64,000 nucleotides of DNA from Devosia sp. LC5 (GCF_000735585.1 NZ_JNNO01000012.1:1-64000); one strand, 5' to 3'; shown: positions 8,859-17,632, numbered from the stretch's first letter. Notes: generated by a model from the letters alone, not told the origin. Numbers and translations: made by a program.

Positions 8859-8938
8859 TCTTTTGGCCCCGGTTTGCGCCGGGGCCGGTCACTACCACGG
8901 TGTCAGCCCGGTGGTGAGGGAAAACTTCAGGCCCAAAA

Positions 8939-9841
8939 ATGTCCCCGCGTGATCTTATTCTAGCCCTCGGCGTCGTCGTGATCTGGGGGCTCAACTTTGT
9001 CGCCATCAAATGGGGTGTCGAGGAAGTTCCCCCCTTCATGCTGACGGCGTTGCGCTATCTGGGTTGCGCCCTGCCGGCGGTGTTTTTCATCCGCCGGCCG
9101 GCCGTCAGCTGGCGCATGCTGATCCTCTACGGTTTCACCGTGGGCGTGCTGCAATTCAGTTTCCTGTTCACTGCCATGCGGCTGGGCATGCCGGCGGGGC
9201 TAGCCAGTCTGGTCATGCAGATGCAGGTGTTTTTCACCATGGCGCTGGCCGTGTTGTTCTTGGGCGAACGGCCGGGCCTGTTCCAGCTGGGCGGGGCGCT
9301 GGTGGCTCTGCTGGGACTCGCGACGATCGGGGCCGAGCATCTGGGCGGGGCGGTGCTGGTGCCGCTGGTGATGACGCTGGTGGCGGCCATGTTCTGGGCC
9401 CTGTCCAATATCGTCACCAAGCGGGCCGGCAAGGTCGATATGCTGGGCTTCGTCGTCTGGGGGAGTCTCGTGCCGCCCATTCCCATGCTGGCGCTGTCGC
9501 TGATATTCGAGGGGCCGGCCGCTTATGGATCGCTCCTCGCCATGACGCCGCGCGGCATTGGCTCGGTGCTGTTCATCGCCTATGGCTCCACGCTGTTCGG
9601 CTATGGGCTGTGGGCGGTATTGCTGGGGCGTTATCCGGCCAGCGTCGTGGCGCCATTCTCGCTTTTGGTGCCGGTGGTGGGCTTTGCCGCGGCGATGATC
9701 ATTCTGGGCGAAGCGGTCACCCTGCCCGAAATCCTGGGAAGCCTTTTGATCTTTGTCGGGCTGGTACTCAATGTGCTGGGCCCGCGCGCCCTGGCCTGGT
9801 GGGGCAAAAACAAGAAGGCCGCCCCGCAGGGCGGCCGCTAA
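8939..9841 (+). CDS. EamA family transporter
   Basis: A 300-residue inner-membrane protein with about ten hydrophobic segments in two EamA repeats, starting LILALGVVVIWGLNFVAIKW, which is typical of the YfiK/EamA amino-acid metabolite exporters. It is a second, clearly different DMT protein from the one at 3.6 kb. The C-terminus is short and basic (WWGKNKKAAPQGGR). It follows asd by 80 bp on the same strand, so co-transcription is possible, but nothing in the sequence fixes the substrate. Confidence 0.87.
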   Translation: MSPRDLILALGVVVIWGLNFVAIKWGVEEVPPFMLTALRYLGCALPAVFFIRRPAVSWRMLILYGFTVGVLQFSFLFTAMRLGMPAGLASLVMQMQVFFTMALAVLFLGERPGLFQLGGALVALLGLATIGAEHLGGAVLVPLVMTLVAAMFWALSNIVTKRAGKVDMLGFVVWGSLVPPIPMLALSLIFEGPAAYGSLLAMTPRGIGSVLFIAYGSTLFGYGLWAVLLGRYPASVVAPFSLLVPVVGFAAAMIILGEAVTLPEILGSLLIFVGLVLNVLGPRALAWWGKNKKAAPQGGR

Positions 9842-9857
9842 AGCCAGCAGGGGCGGA

Positions 9858-10160
9858 CTACTGCACCAGCGAATCGGGGGTTTCGACCGGGTCTGCGGGT
9901 GCTGCCGGGGCTGCGGGGTCAGCCGGGACGGCGGCGGGCTGCAGGCCGGCCAATTCGCTGGCCGAAATGCCGCCGCTGGCATCGATATCGGCGCCGGTGA
10001 ATTCGGCCTCGGTCAGGTCGGGCCAAACCACCTGCAATTCGCTGAGCGACAGCTCGCCGCTGCCATCGGTATCGACATCGGTGAAATTGGTGGGGGTCTG
10101 CGCCAGGGCGGCGCCGGCCGATAGGCCCAGAATGGCAAAGCCAAGAACAATCTTGCGCAT
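9858..10160 (-). CDS. small exported EF-hand protein A
   Basis: A 100-residue protein with a signal peptide (MRKIVLGFAILGLSAGAALA) and two EF-hand loops, DVDTDGSGELSLSEL and DIDASGGISASEL. Both keep acidic residues at the Ca2+-coordinating positions 1, 3, 5 and 12. The remainder is an Ala/Pro-rich tail. The ATG at 10160 has AGGAGAG eight bases upstream; a TTG one codon earlier is a less likely start. It is a paralogue of the gene at 10250-10510 transcribed just before it, with a 90-bp spacer, so the two probably form one unit. A periplasmic calcium buffer or sensor role is inference. Confidence 0.78.
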   Translation of the reverse strand: MRKIVLGFAILGLSAGAALAQTPTNFTDVDTDGSGELSLSELQVVWPDLTEAEFTGADIDASGGISASELAGLQPAAVPADPAAPAAPADPVETPDSLVQ

Positions 10161-10249
10161 CAATTCTCTCCTAGATGGGTGCCCGTTCTGGCGGGCGGGG
10201 CAAGAGCCGGGGGAAACCGCGCCGCGGGCGTTGGTTCCCCCAGGCTAAT

Positions 10250-10510
10250 TTACATTGCGGGCGCTGGAACCGGGGCCGGAGCGGTGGCCGCGGCAAATTC
10301 CTCGGCACTCAGCTCGCCATTGGCGTCGGTATCGGCGGCGGCAAATTGCTCGGCGGTGACGCCGGGCATGGCCACCTGCAGCTCGGTCAGCGAGATGCCG
10401 GCGCTGGCATCGGTATCCAGGGTCGCAAAATCGGGGGCAACCGCGTCTTGCGCGAAAGCGGCGCCGGACAGGCCCAGAACGACAGCGACGGACAGGATGA
10501 GCTTTTTCAT
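10250..10510 (-). CDS. small exported EF-hand protein B
   Basis: An 86-residue paralogue of the preceding gene. The signal peptide is MKKLILSVAVVLGLSGAAFA, followed by two EF-hand-like loops: TLDTDASAGISLTEL and AADTDANGELSAEEF. The second loop is canonical. The first has Ala where a Gly/Asp ligand is common, so it may bind Ca2+ weakly. The C-terminus is an Ala/Pro repeat. I start at 10510 because the longer frame upstream encodes Arg-rich non-secretory sequence. Tandem duplication followed by divergence is the simplest origin. Confidence 0.75.
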   Translation of the reverse strand: MKKLILSVAVVLGLSGAAFAQDAVAPDFATLDTDASAGISLTELQVAMPGVTAEQFAAADTDANGELSAEEFAAATAPAPVPAPAM

Positions 10511-10894
10511 GGGGGTTTGCACTCCATGTTGGGGAGACAGCGGCAACAGGTTAGCCCGTGGCCGACGGATCGCACTCCGCGCGGTCCGTGCAACAAAGAG
10601 TGATGGGTTAATGTGTCCTGTGCTGGCCGTAAAACCGGCAGCGAGCGGGAGATAATCGGGCAAATTAGGGGCAGTGATTGCGCGCAATATCTATCATGTA
10701 TTGCACAAATATTGTGCCGCGGCCGCGATGATTTCGAAGTTTACTTATCGGGATAGTCTTGCATGAGCGGATGAATTTTCATCATCCCGGCATGAACTTC
10801 GGATACCGGCAAGTCGGCGCGATCACATAAGCGTGACAGCTTCGAAACGGAAACTTGATCCCCCGCTCCCGCCAAGTCGAACGGCCCGAAAATC
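10511..10894. other. 384-bp intergenic region between EF-hand gene B and carbonic anhydrase
   Basis: This should carry the EF-hand unit's promoter and the end of the carbonic anhydrase transcript. It is locally AT-richer around 10690-10790 (for example TATTGCACAAATATTGTGC), which fits a promoter zone. I see no gene, repeat or intrinsic terminator here. Confidence 0.4.
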
Positions 10895-11533
10895 TCAGAA
10901 ATCGGGGCGAACGAAATCGCCGCTGGAATTCATCACCCACAATTCGCCGGTCGAAATATCGAACCAGGCGCCATGCACGGCGATCTTTCCCTCGGCTTCG
11001 AGCGCGGCGACATAGGGGAAGGTGCGCAGGTTGCGGATCGAGTTGCGGATCGAAATCCGCTCCAGCGCGGTCTGCCGCTCGGCCGGGGTCATCAGCTCGT
11101 TCTGCACGATCTGGTCGGGCAGGCCGCCCAGCATGCTCATCCACTTGCCGATGAAGTCGCCGGTGTCGAGCGGCTTGCTGTCGGGGTTGAGCGCCGCCTT
11201 GATGCCGCCGCAGCGGCCATGGCCCATCACCACCACATTGGCGATGCCCAGCGCCTTGACGGCAAATTCGATGGCCGCCGAGGTGCCGTGCTGGCCGCCA
11301 TCTGGCTGATAGGTCGGTACCAGATTGGCCACATTGCGCAGCACGAAGAGTTCGCCCGGCCCGGAATCGAAGATCATTTCGGGCGCCGCGCGGCTGTCGC
11401 AGCAGGCGATGATCATGGTTGTGGGGTTCTGCCCCTCGGCGGCCAGATCGCGAATCCGGTCCTTTTCGCGGGCATAGCGGCCGGCCATGAAATTGGCGTG
11501 GCCCTTGAGCAGGTGGTCTGGAAAGCTGTGCAT
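10895..11533 (-). CDS. beta-class carbonic anhydrase
   Basis: Interconverts CO2 and bicarbonate. The 212-residue protein carries the zinc ligands and catalytic dyad: Cys44-x-Asp46-Ser-Arg48 (IACCDSRAAPE), His105 and Cys108 (VVMGHGRCGG). It also has the family block FVLRNVANLVP. The ATG at 11533 (MHSFPDHLLKGHANF) is preferred over a longer frame starting at 11581 that adds sequence atypical of the family. It stands alone on the minus strand, divergent from the small DUF1737 gene at 11607. Confidence 0.93.
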   Translation of the reverse strand: MHSFPDHLLKGHANFMAGRYAREKDRIRDLAAEGQNPTTMIIACCDSRAAPEMIFDSGPGELFVLRNVANLVPTYQPDGGQHGTSAAIEFAVKALGIANVVVMGHGRCGGIKAALNPDSKPLDTGDFIGKWMSMLGGLPDQIVQNELMTPAERQTALERISIRNSIRNLRTFPYVAALEAEGKIAVHGAWFDISTGELWVMNSSGDFVRPDF

Positions 11534-11606
11534 GGCATATCGCTTAGCTCTGTGGCAGAAGAAGATCAACCTGGGGCGCATGGGGCGCCCGCATACCGGG
11601 GTTGCA

Positions 11607-11813
11607 ATGCTGATCTACCGCTTTTTGTCCGGGGAAGACGATTCCTCGTTTTGCCACAAGGTCACCAAGGCCCTGAGCGAGGGCTGGGAGCTGCATGGCT
11701 CGCCCACCTATGCCTATGATGCGGTCGCCAAGAAGATGAAGGCCGGCCAGGCCGTCACCCGCGTGGCCAGGGACCAGCCCTATGATCCCGACAAGAAGCT
11801 GACGGAGTATTAG
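11607..11813 (+). CDS. DUF1737 domain-containing protein
   Basis: A 68-residue soluble protein starting MLIYRFLSGEDDSSFCHKVT. The pattern YRFLSG-x2-D-x2-F...V-x-x-L-x-x-GW-x-L-x-G-P matches the DUF1737 family, small proteins of unknown function found singly or fused to other domains. It lies divergently next to carbonic anhydrase. I start at the ATG at 11607 because the upstream extension in the same frame runs antisense into the carbonic anhydrase gene. Confidence 0.75.
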   Translation: MLIYRFLSGEDDSSFCHKVTKALSEGWELHGSPTYAYDAVAKKMKAGQAVTRVARDQPYDPDKKLTEY

Positions 11814-11884
11814 GCGGAGTTAGCGCCTCGATCGCCCTCGGGGACGGCCTTCAGTCAGCCCCCCAATCCCGCTCACCCACCCCA

Positions 11885-12047
11885 TCTCCCTCGGGCTCGA
11901 CCCGAGGGCCATTCGCCGCTTGTGCCGTGTTGGGAGAAGCCCTCGGGTCAGGCCCGAGGGAGATGCGGTGGGTGGGGTACACTTGAGCCAATATTTGGCA
12001 CCGCATTCGTCCTCCCACAATGTCATTCCGGCGCAGGCCGGGATGAC
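11885..12047. repeat. cluster of intergenic palindromes
   Basis: TCTCCCTCGGGC...CCCGAGGG (11885-11908) and CCCTCGGGTCAGGCCCGAGGG (11940-11960) are each self-complementary and also complementary to each other. A third palindrome, GTCATTCCGGC-gcag-GCCGGGATGAC, lies at 12022-12047. The spacer 11814-12095 holds no gene. The third element belongs to the same CATTCC/GGxATGAC style as the repeats at 17.6 and 42.6 kb. Confidence 0.7.
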
Positions 12048-12095
12048 ACGGTGGGTTGGAGGGTTTTGGGGGCAACCCCAAATCCTGCCCAAAAA

Positions 12096-12674
12096 TCACC
12101 CGCGCATCTGTTGCAGCGCCAGCGCCTGCAGCAGCATGATGGTCTTGGCGTCGATGATCTCGCCGGTTCCGATCATGGCGAGCGCTTCGGCAAAGCCGAT
12201 TTCGAACACTTCGATATCCTCGCCTTCATGTTCGAGCCCGCCACCGGCATGCAGCTGTGCGCCTGGCGTGTAGCGGGCGAGGAAGCAGGCGCATTTTTCC
12301 GTCAATGAGCCCGGGCTCATATAGGCATTGAACATGAATTGCAGGCCGGCCGGCTCATAGCCGGTTTCCTCCACGGCCTCGCGATGGGCAGCGACGGCGG
12401 CACTTTCCCCGTCCAGCATGCCGGCGGGCACTTCGATCATCCAGGCAGGATCGCCATTCAGGTGCGGCGGCAGGCGGAACTGGCGGGTGAGGATGATCGT
12501 GCCGGCTTCGGGCGCATGCAGCAGCACGGCGGCGGCGCTGCCATGGTCATAGACTTCGCGGCGCACCGTCTGGGTTCCCCCGTCACGGCGCGGATGATTG
12601 ACATGATAATCGTCGAACCGGCCCCAATTATGGGCCAGCTTGGTGACGCTCTCGATAATGATCTTGCCGCTCAA
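12096..12674 (-). CDS. nudK: NUDIX hydrolase, GDP-mannose pyrophosphatase NudK-like
   Basis: A 192-residue Nudix protein. The Nudix helix is E-x7-REAVEETGYE around residues 95-115. The segments REVYDHGSAAAVLL, AYMSPGSLTEK and AGGGLEHEGEDIEVFEI follow E. coli NudK closely in order and spacing, so GDP-mannose or a related nucleotide sugar is the likely substrate (inferred). The leading Gly of the Nudix box is shifted by one position, as in other NudK sequences. It is a single gene on the minus strand, 75 bp downstream of the HxlR regulator. Confidence 0.85.
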   Translation of the reverse strand: MSGKIIIESVTKLAHNWGRFDDYHVNHPRRDGGTQTVRREVYDHGSAAAVLLHAPEAGTIILTRQFRLPPHLNGDPAWMIEVPAGMLDGESAAVAAHREAVEETGYEPAGLQFMFNAYMSPGSLTEKCACFLARYTPGAQLHAGGGLEHEGEDIEVFEIGFAEALAMIGTGEIIDAKTIMLLQALALQQMRG

Positions 12675-12749
12675 TCGGATGCCCTCTCGATGCTGGCAGA
12701 GCTATGCCGCAAATGGCGCGCCAGGGCCAGTCATCAATGCCGGCTTGTG

Positions 12750-13175
12750 CTAACCCTCACCCAGATGCACCCGGCGCAGCTCCGCCATCTGCGCCTCGAT
12801 GGCGCCGGGGCCGCCTTTGTCGCGCGCTTCGCCAGTGGCGGCGAGTACGGGATCGACGGGCATATAGCTGCGGCTCCAGCGGCTGATCTGGGCAATGATC
12901 GGCAGCAGGTCGATGCCCTTTTCGGTCAGCGAATAGATCGCCTTGAGCTTGTGGCTGGGATCGCCCGCGCGGGTCACGATGCCCGCCCCCACCAGCATGG
13001 CCAGCCGGTCGGACAGGATATTGCTGGATATGGCTTCGTCCGAGGCCAGGAATTCGCGGAAATGGCGTTTGCCGGCAAACATCATGTCGCGAATGATCAG
13101 CAGGGTCCATTTGTCGCCGAACATTTCAAGGCCCAGATTGATCGGGCAGCCGGAACGGAAAGCAGTTTGCGTCAT
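12750..13175 (-). CDS. HxlR-family transcriptional regulator
   Basis: A 141-residue winged-helix protein. The N-terminal Cys (FRSGCPINLGLEMFGDKWTL) and the FREF...ISSNILSDRLAMLVGAGIV helix-turn-helix are diagnostic of HxlR regulators, which often sense electrophiles or oxidants through that Cys. It is divergent from the alpha/beta hydrolase at 13243. The two share a 67-bp spacer containing a 22-bp palindrome, so it probably controls both itself and the hydrolase. Confidence 0.9.
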   Translation of the reverse strand: MTQTAFRSGCPINLGLEMFGDKWTLLIIRDMMFAGKRHFREFLASDEAISSNILSDRLAMLVGAGIVTRAGDPSHKLKAIYSLTEKGIDLLPIIAQISRWSRSYMPVDPVLAATGEARDKGGPGAIEAQMAELRRVHLGEG

Positions 13176-13201
13176 GACTTGACTCTAGGCAATATGGTTG
13201 T

Positions 13202-13223
13202 AAAACGCAAGTGCTTGCATTTT
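13202..13223. promoter_or_regulatory. 22-bp palindromic operator, probable HxlR site
   Basis: The core GCAAG-TG-CTTGC is flanked symmetrically by AAAA-C on the left and A-TTTT on the right, giving near-perfect dyad symmetry. It lies between the divergent HxlR and hydrolase starts and ends 19 bp before the hydrolase ATG, so a bound dimer would block that gene. Confidence 0.55.
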
Positions 13224-13242
13224 GCAATCAATGGAGGAAGCA

Positions 13243-13908
13243 ATGACCACATATGTGATCGTGCATGGCGCCTGGGCCGGTGCCTGGGGGTGGGACAAGG
13301 TGGCCGAGCTGCTGCGCTCGCACGGCCATCGCGTGCATGTGCCGACGCTGAGCGGGCTGGGCGAACGCGCCCATCTGGCCAATCTGCCGATCACGCTGAC
13401 CACTCATATCGAGGACGTGGTCAACGAGATGGTCTGGCACGAATTGAGCGATGTGGTGCTGGTGGCCCATTCCTATGGCGGGTTCGTTGCCACCGGGGTG
13501 GCCGAGCGCGCCGCCGGGCGCATCGCTTCCATTGTCTATCTCGATGCCTTCATTCCCCAGGATGGCCAATCCTTCGCCGACATCATGGGCGAAATGCCGG
13601 AGGGGCCGGTGGTTGCGGTCCCCGAGATCGGGAATAACGAATATCCCACCGAGGCCGAGCGCCAGCGCGTTGCTGCCCTCGCCACTCCGCAGCCTACCGG
13701 CACCTTCACCGAACGCCTCAAGGTCAGCGGCGCCTATCTCAGAATTGCCCGCAAGACCTTCATCCTCGCCACCGGCTGGGACGGCTTCGGCGGGGTCGCT
13801 GCGCCGCTACGAGAGGACCCCGCCTGGAGCGTGCACGAACTGCCCTGCGGCCACGACGTGCCGCTGCTGCTGCCTGTGGAACTGGCGGGACTGCTGGAAA
13901 AGGCGTGA
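13243..13908 (+). CDS. alpha/beta hydrolase, MekB/esterase-like
   Basis: A 221-residue alpha/beta-hydrolase. The oxyanion segment HGAWAGAWGW is near the N-terminus. The nucleophile elbow is AHSYGGF (Ser about residue 84). The acid region is YLDAFIPQDGQS and the catalytic His is in LPCGHDVPLLLP. This lineup matches the small plant-esterase/salicylate-esterase-like family (Abhydrolase_6) often paired with HxlR regulators. The ATG at 13243 has GGAGGAAG upstream. Detoxification of an ester or lactone under HxlR control is inference. Confidence 0.85.
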   Translation: MTTYVIVHGAWAGAWGWDKVAELLRSHGHRVHVPTLSGLGERAHLANLPITLTTHIEDVVNEMVWHELSDVVLVAHSYGGFVATGVAERAAGRIASIVYLDAFIPQDGQSFADIMGEMPEGPVVAVPEIGNNEYPTEAERQRVAALATPQPTGTFTERLKVSGAYLRIARKTFILATGWDGFGGVAAPLREDPAWSVHELPCGHDVPLLLPVELAGLLEKA

Positions 13909-14314
13909 TGGGGCTCAGGAAATTGCCGGAGCGCTAATCGGCTCCGGCAATAGCGATACTGCCTGCGATCACTGGTAGCGACGCCTTCGCCAGTCCGGCG
14001 GTGGTGATGAGCAGAGGCTAAGTCGGTTCGAGCATCAGGCGTGAGTTACAATCGTGGCGGGATTTTTTGCGCCCGTGCTTATGTAAAGGGATTGGGGGGG
14101 CATAGTTGCAGCGCGTCCCCGCTAAGCAGCCGCTTCCACCCCGCATTCCGTCGCCCTCCGAACACTTAGTGCGCTATACGAACAAAGTGCGCAATGCGCC
14201 AAAAGTTGACCTCCGGGGGGCTTTGAATTGTCATGCGGGGAGGCTAGAAGTCTTGAACCATTCCAAACTACAGCGGTCCCTCCCGCGCGTTCAGGACGGC
14301 TCCAGGAAGACTCC
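13909..14314. other. 406-bp intergenic region upstream of the sdh operon
   Basis: No gene is convincing here; the frame entering sdhC from 14228 has no better start than 14315. The stretch 14080-14230 becomes AT-richer and includes TTGACC at 14205, a plausible -35-like element for the sdh promoter, but I cannot identify a matching -10. Confidence 0.4.
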
Positions 14315-14701
14315 ATGACGGTTCGCTCCCGCCCCACTTCTCCGCATCTGCAAATCTATCGCTGGACCATCACCATGGCCATGTCGATCGCGCATCGCGC
14401 GACGGGCATTGCCAATTATGTGGGCTCGGCCCTGCTGGTGCTGTGGCTGGCCGCCGCCGCCATCGGCCCGGAACCGCTCAATGTGGTCAATGCCATCTAT
14501 GGCAGCTGGTTCGGGCAATTGGTGCTGTTTGCCTATTCCTGGTCGCTGTTCCACCACATGCTGGGGGGCTTGCGCCACTTCGTCTGGGATTTCATCGAGA
14601 TGATGGAGCCGGGCCAGCGCGAAGCCATCGCATGGGCCAATCTGGTGGCCTCGATTGCGCTGACCCTTTTGGTCTGGACCATTTTTGTGTGGGTGCGTTG
14701 A
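14315..14701 (+). CDS. sdhC: succinate dehydrogenase cytochrome b556 subunit
   Basis: A 128-residue membrane anchor of complex II. It has the family opening RPTSPHLQIYRW, the SIAHRATGI motif, and the heme-ligand His region HHMLGGLRHFVWD in the second helix. There are three transmembrane helices, as expected. The chosen ATG at 14315 gives the typical length; the upstream extension is not conserved in style. Its TGA overlaps the sdhD ATG (ATGA-type overlap at 14699-14703), so the two are translationally coupled. Confidence 0.93.
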   Translation: MTVRSRPTSPHLQIYRWTITMAMSIAHRATGIANYVGSALLVLWLAAAAIGPEPLNVVNAIYGSWFGQLVLFAYSWSLFHHMLGGLRHFVWDFIEMMEPGQREAIAWANLVASIALTLLVWTIFVWVR

Positions 14702-15093
14702 TGCGTGAACAAGTGATCACCCGGGACATCATCGCCGATCCCAAGACCAAATATGGCAATGGGAAAGCCTCGACCCGCCATTTCATCACCCAGCGGCTGA
14801 CCGGCGCGATCAATGTGCTGTTCATCGGCCTGCTGGTGTTCATCGTCGTGCGCCTGGCCGGGCAGGACCGGGCCGGCATGGTATCGCTGATCGGCAATGG
14901 TTTTGTCGGCATTCCCTTTGCCGTGCTGCTGGCCATTGTCACCGTGCATATGCGCAATGGCATGCGCGATACGCTCGAGGATTACCTTTCTGGCGCCACC
15001 TATCGGCTGGCCATGCTGCTCAATACGCTGTTCTGCCTCGCCGTGGGTCTTATCGGCGTGGTCTCCATTCTCAAGCTCGTCTTCTGGGGTTAG
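14701..15093 (+). CDS. sdhD: succinate dehydrogenase hydrophobic membrane anchor subunit
   Basis: A 130-residue second membrane anchor with three helices. The heme- and quinone-side His is in the VTVHMRNGMRDTLEDY block, the usual H-x3-G-x3-I/L-x-D-Y signature. Together with SdhC it binds heme b and ubiquinone and anchors SdhAB. It is coupled to sdhC upstream and lies 6 bp before sdhA. Confidence 0.93.
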   Translation: MREQVITRDIIADPKTKYGNGKASTRHFITQRLTGAINVLFIGLLVFIVVRLAGQDRAGMVSLIGNGFVGIPFAVLLAIVTVHMRNGMRDTLEDYLSGATYRLAMLLNTLFCLAVGLIGVVSILKLVFWG

Positions 15094-15099
15094 TGCCTG

Positions 15100-16914
15100 A
15101 TGGCTTCCACTTATGAACTCATCGACCACGAATTCGACGTGGTCGTGGTGGGCGCCGGCGGCGCAGGCCTCCGGGCGACCCTGGGCATGGCCGAGCAGGG
15201 CTTCAACACCGCCTGCATCACCAAGGTCTTCCCCACCCGCAGCCATACCGTGGCGGCGCAGGGCGGCATTGCGGCGTCCTTGCAGAATATGGGCCCCGAT
15301 AGCTGGCAATGGCATATGTACGACACCGTCAAGGGGTCGGACTGGCTGGGCGATAATGACGCCATGGAATATCTGGCGCGCGAGGCCCCGGCCGCCATTT
15401 ATGAGCTGGAACATTACGGCGTGCCGTTCAGCCGCACCGAACAGGGCAAGATCTATCAGCGCCCGTTTGGCGGCCACATGACCGAATTCGGCGATGGCCC
15501 GCCGGTGCAGCGCACTTGCGCCGCCGCCGACCGCACCGGCCACGCGATCCTGCACACGCTCTACGGCCAGAGCCTGCGCAACAATGCGCAATTCTATATC
15601 GAATATTTCGCGCTCGACCTGATCATGGGCGAGAATGGGGAATGCCAGGGCGTGATCGCCTGGAAGCTCGATGATGGCACGCTGCATCGTTTCCGCGCCA
15701 AGCTGGTCGTCTTGGCCACCGGCGGCTATGGCCGCTCCTATTTCTCGGCCACCTCGGCCCATACCTGCACCGGCGATGGCAATGGCATGGTGGCGCGGGC
15801 CGGCCTGCCGCTCCAGGATATGGAATTCGTGCAATTCCACCCTACCGGGATTTATGGCGCAGGCGTGCTCATCACCGAAGGCGCGCGCGGCGAGGGCGGG
15901 TACCTCACCAATTCGGAAGGCGAGCGCTTCATGGAGCGTTATGCCCCCAATGCCAAGGACCTGGCATCGCGCGACGTCGTCAGCCGCTGCATGACGCTCG
16001 AAATCCGCGAGGGGCGCGGCGTCGGCCCCAACAAGGACCACATTTATCTCCACCTCGATCATCTCGATCCCAAGGTGCTGCATGAGCGGCTGCCCGGCAT
16101 TACCGAGAGCGCCAAGATCTTTGCCGGTGTCGACCTCACCCGCGAGCCGATCCCGGTGCTGCCCACCGTGCACTATAATATGGGCGGCATTCCCGCCAAT
16201 TATCATGGCGAAGTGCTCGACCCCACGCCGGAAAACCCCAATCGCATCGTGCCCGGCCTGATGGCTGTGGGCGAAGCGGCCTGCGCCTCGGTGCATGGTG
16301 CCAACCGGCTGGGCTCCAATTCCCTGACCGACCTTGTGGTGTTCGGCCGCGCCGCCGCCATTCGCGCCGGCAAGGTGATCGATAAGGCCAGCCCCGTACC
16401 GGCCATCAATGCCGCCCAGGACGCCAAAATCCTCGCCCGCTTCGATCGTCTGCGCCATGCCGATGGCAGCCAGTCGACCGCCAAGCTGCGCGACGAAATG
16501 CAGCGCACCATGCAGGCCGACGCCGCCGTGTTCCGCACCTCGGATTCGCTGCAGAACGGCGTCAAGGCAATGAGCGAAATCTATGCGCGCCTGCCCGACG
16601 TCAAGGTGACCGATCGCTCGCTGATCTGGAATTCGGACCTGGTGGAAACGCTGGAGCTGGAAAACCTGATGACCTGCGCCATCGCCACTGTCGTCTCCGC
16701 CGAAGCCCGCCACGAAAGCCGCGGCGCCCATGCGCATGAGGATTTCCCCAATCGCGACGACGTGGAATGGCGCAAGCACACGCTGGCCAAGGTCAATGTC
16801 GATACCGGTGCGGTGGAACTGAGCTACCGGCCAGTGATCCTCGATCCGCTGACGCCGGAAAGCGAAGGCGGCATCGACCTCAAGAAAATCGCGCCCAAGG
16901 CACGCGTTTACTGA
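15100..16914 (+). CDS. sdhA: succinate dehydrogenase flavoprotein subunit
   Basis: A 604-residue catalytic subunit that oxidises succinate to fumarate in the TCA cycle. It starts with the FAD-binding [13 protein letters not shown]. The covalent FAD attachment His49 lies in [17 protein letters not shown]. Active-site segments include [21 protein letters not shown] and the capping-domain Arg region. [20 protein letters not shown] is fully conserved. It is normal length. Its stop overlaps the start of the downstream DUF3052 gene rather than sdhB, which is unusual. Confidence 0.97.
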   Translation: MASTYELIDHEFDVVVVGAGGAGLRATLGMAEQGFNTACITKVFPTRSHTVAAQGGIAASLQNMGPDSWQWHMYDTVKGSDWLGDNDAMEYLAREAPAAIYELEHYGVPFSRTEQGKIYQRPFGGHMTEFGDGPPVQRTCAAADRTGHAILHTLYGQSLRNNAQFYIEYFALDLIMGENGECQGVIAWKLDDGTLHRFRAKLVVLATGGYGRSYFSATSAHTCTGDGNGMVARAGLPLQDMEFVQFHPTGIYGAGVLITEGARGEGGYLTNSEGERFMERYAPNAKDLASRDVVSRCMTLEIREGRGVGPNKDHIYLHLDHLDPKVLHERLPGITESAKIFAGVDLTREPIPVLPTVHYNMGGIPANYHGEVLDPTPENPNRIVPGLMAVGEAACASVHGANRLGSNSLTDLVVFGRAAAIRAGKVIDKASPVPAINAAQDAKILARFDRLRHADGSQSTAKLRDEMQRTMQADAAVFRTSDSLQNGVKAMSEIYARLPDVKVTDRSLIWNSDLVETLELENLMTCAIATVVSAEARHESRGAHAHEDFPNRDDVEWRKHTLAKVNVDTGAVELSYRPVILDPLTPESEGGIDLKKIAPKARVY

Positions 16915-17345
16915 TGAGCGATCCGGCCGGATATTCGGGTACGCCGCTGGCGCAGAAGCTGGGGTTCAAGGATGGGCAGCGCGTGCTGTTCATCGATCTG
17001 CCCCCCGCGCTGGACGGGTTGGCCACGAGCCGGCAATTCGCCGAAGCCGAGCGGATCGCCGCAGCCCAGGCGGGCAAGGCCAGAGCCGGCTATGACGTGA
17101 TTCATCTCTTCACCGCTGCCCGTGCCGTGCTCGAAGCGCTGGCGCAGACGCTGATGGGGCTGATTGCCCGCGATGGCATGATCTGGGTCAGCTGGCCGAA
17201 AAAGGCAGCGAAGATTGCCACCGACATGACCGAGGATGTGATCCGCGCCGTGGTGCTGCCGCTGGGGCTGGTGGATGTGAAGGTCTGTGCCGTCGACCAG
17301 ACCTGGTCGGGGCTGAAACTGGTGATCCGGAAGGAATTGCGCTGA
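16914..17345 (+). CDS. DUF3052 domain-containing protein
   Basis: A 143-residue soluble protein starting [20 protein letters not shown]. The opening GYSGTPLAxKLG, the central VIHLF and the late MIWVSWPKKAA...VIRAVVLPLGLVDVKVCAVDQTWSGLKLV are hallmarks of DUF3052, a small family of unknown function. The final WSGLKLVIRKE is typical. It overlaps sdhA by one base (TGATG) and the next gene in the same way, so it is translated as part of the sdh mRNA. That placement hints at a role linked to complex II or its expression, but this is unproven. Confidence 0.8.
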   Translation: MSDPAGYSGTPLAQKLGFKDGQRVLFIDLPPALDGLATSRQFAEAERIAAAQAGKARAGYDVIHLFTAARAVLEALAQTLMGLIARDGMIWVSWPKKAAKIATDMTEDVIRAVVLPLGLVDVKVCAVDQTWSGLKLVIRKELR

Positions 17346-17632
17346 TGCGATTGGCACTGGGTTTGGTGGGTTTGATCGCGCTCACGGCGCCGGCTTTTGC
17401 CGTCGCGCCCACGCCGGCGCAGAAGGCCGAATTTTACCAGGTCTGCATGGGGATCGCGAGCGATGACACGCTGTGCGCCTGCAAGGCCGATGCGGCCATG
17501 AGCCTGATCGACGAGCGCTTCATGGGCGTGGTGATCAAATCCATGCAGGGTGGCTCCCCGGCCGAGGGCGATTACGTCGCCTACAACACATACGTGGCCA
17601 AAAGTAATCAGGTCTGCAAACCGGATTATTGA
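17345..17632 (+). CDS. small exported four-cysteine protein in the sdh operon
   Basis: A 95-residue protein with a signal peptide (MRLALGLVGLIALTAPAFA) and a mature part of about 75 residues. It has four cysteines arranged C-x10-C-x-C and one near the C-terminus, so one or two disulfides in the periplasm are plausible. I do not recognise a family. The start overlaps the DUF3052 stop (TGATG), showing coupled translation. After it comes a hairpin repeat and then sdhB. Confidence 0.7.
   Translation: MRLALGLVGLIALTAPAFAVAPTPAQKAEFYQVCMGIASDDTLCACKADAAMSLIDERFMGVVIKSMQGGSPAEGDYVAYNTYVAKSNQVCKPDY

Noticed and set aside
8865-8886. GGCCCCGG...CCGGGGCC hairpin after asd as a terminator
   Set aside because: A good stem, but no T tract follows on either strand. 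It may only be a spacer hairpin.
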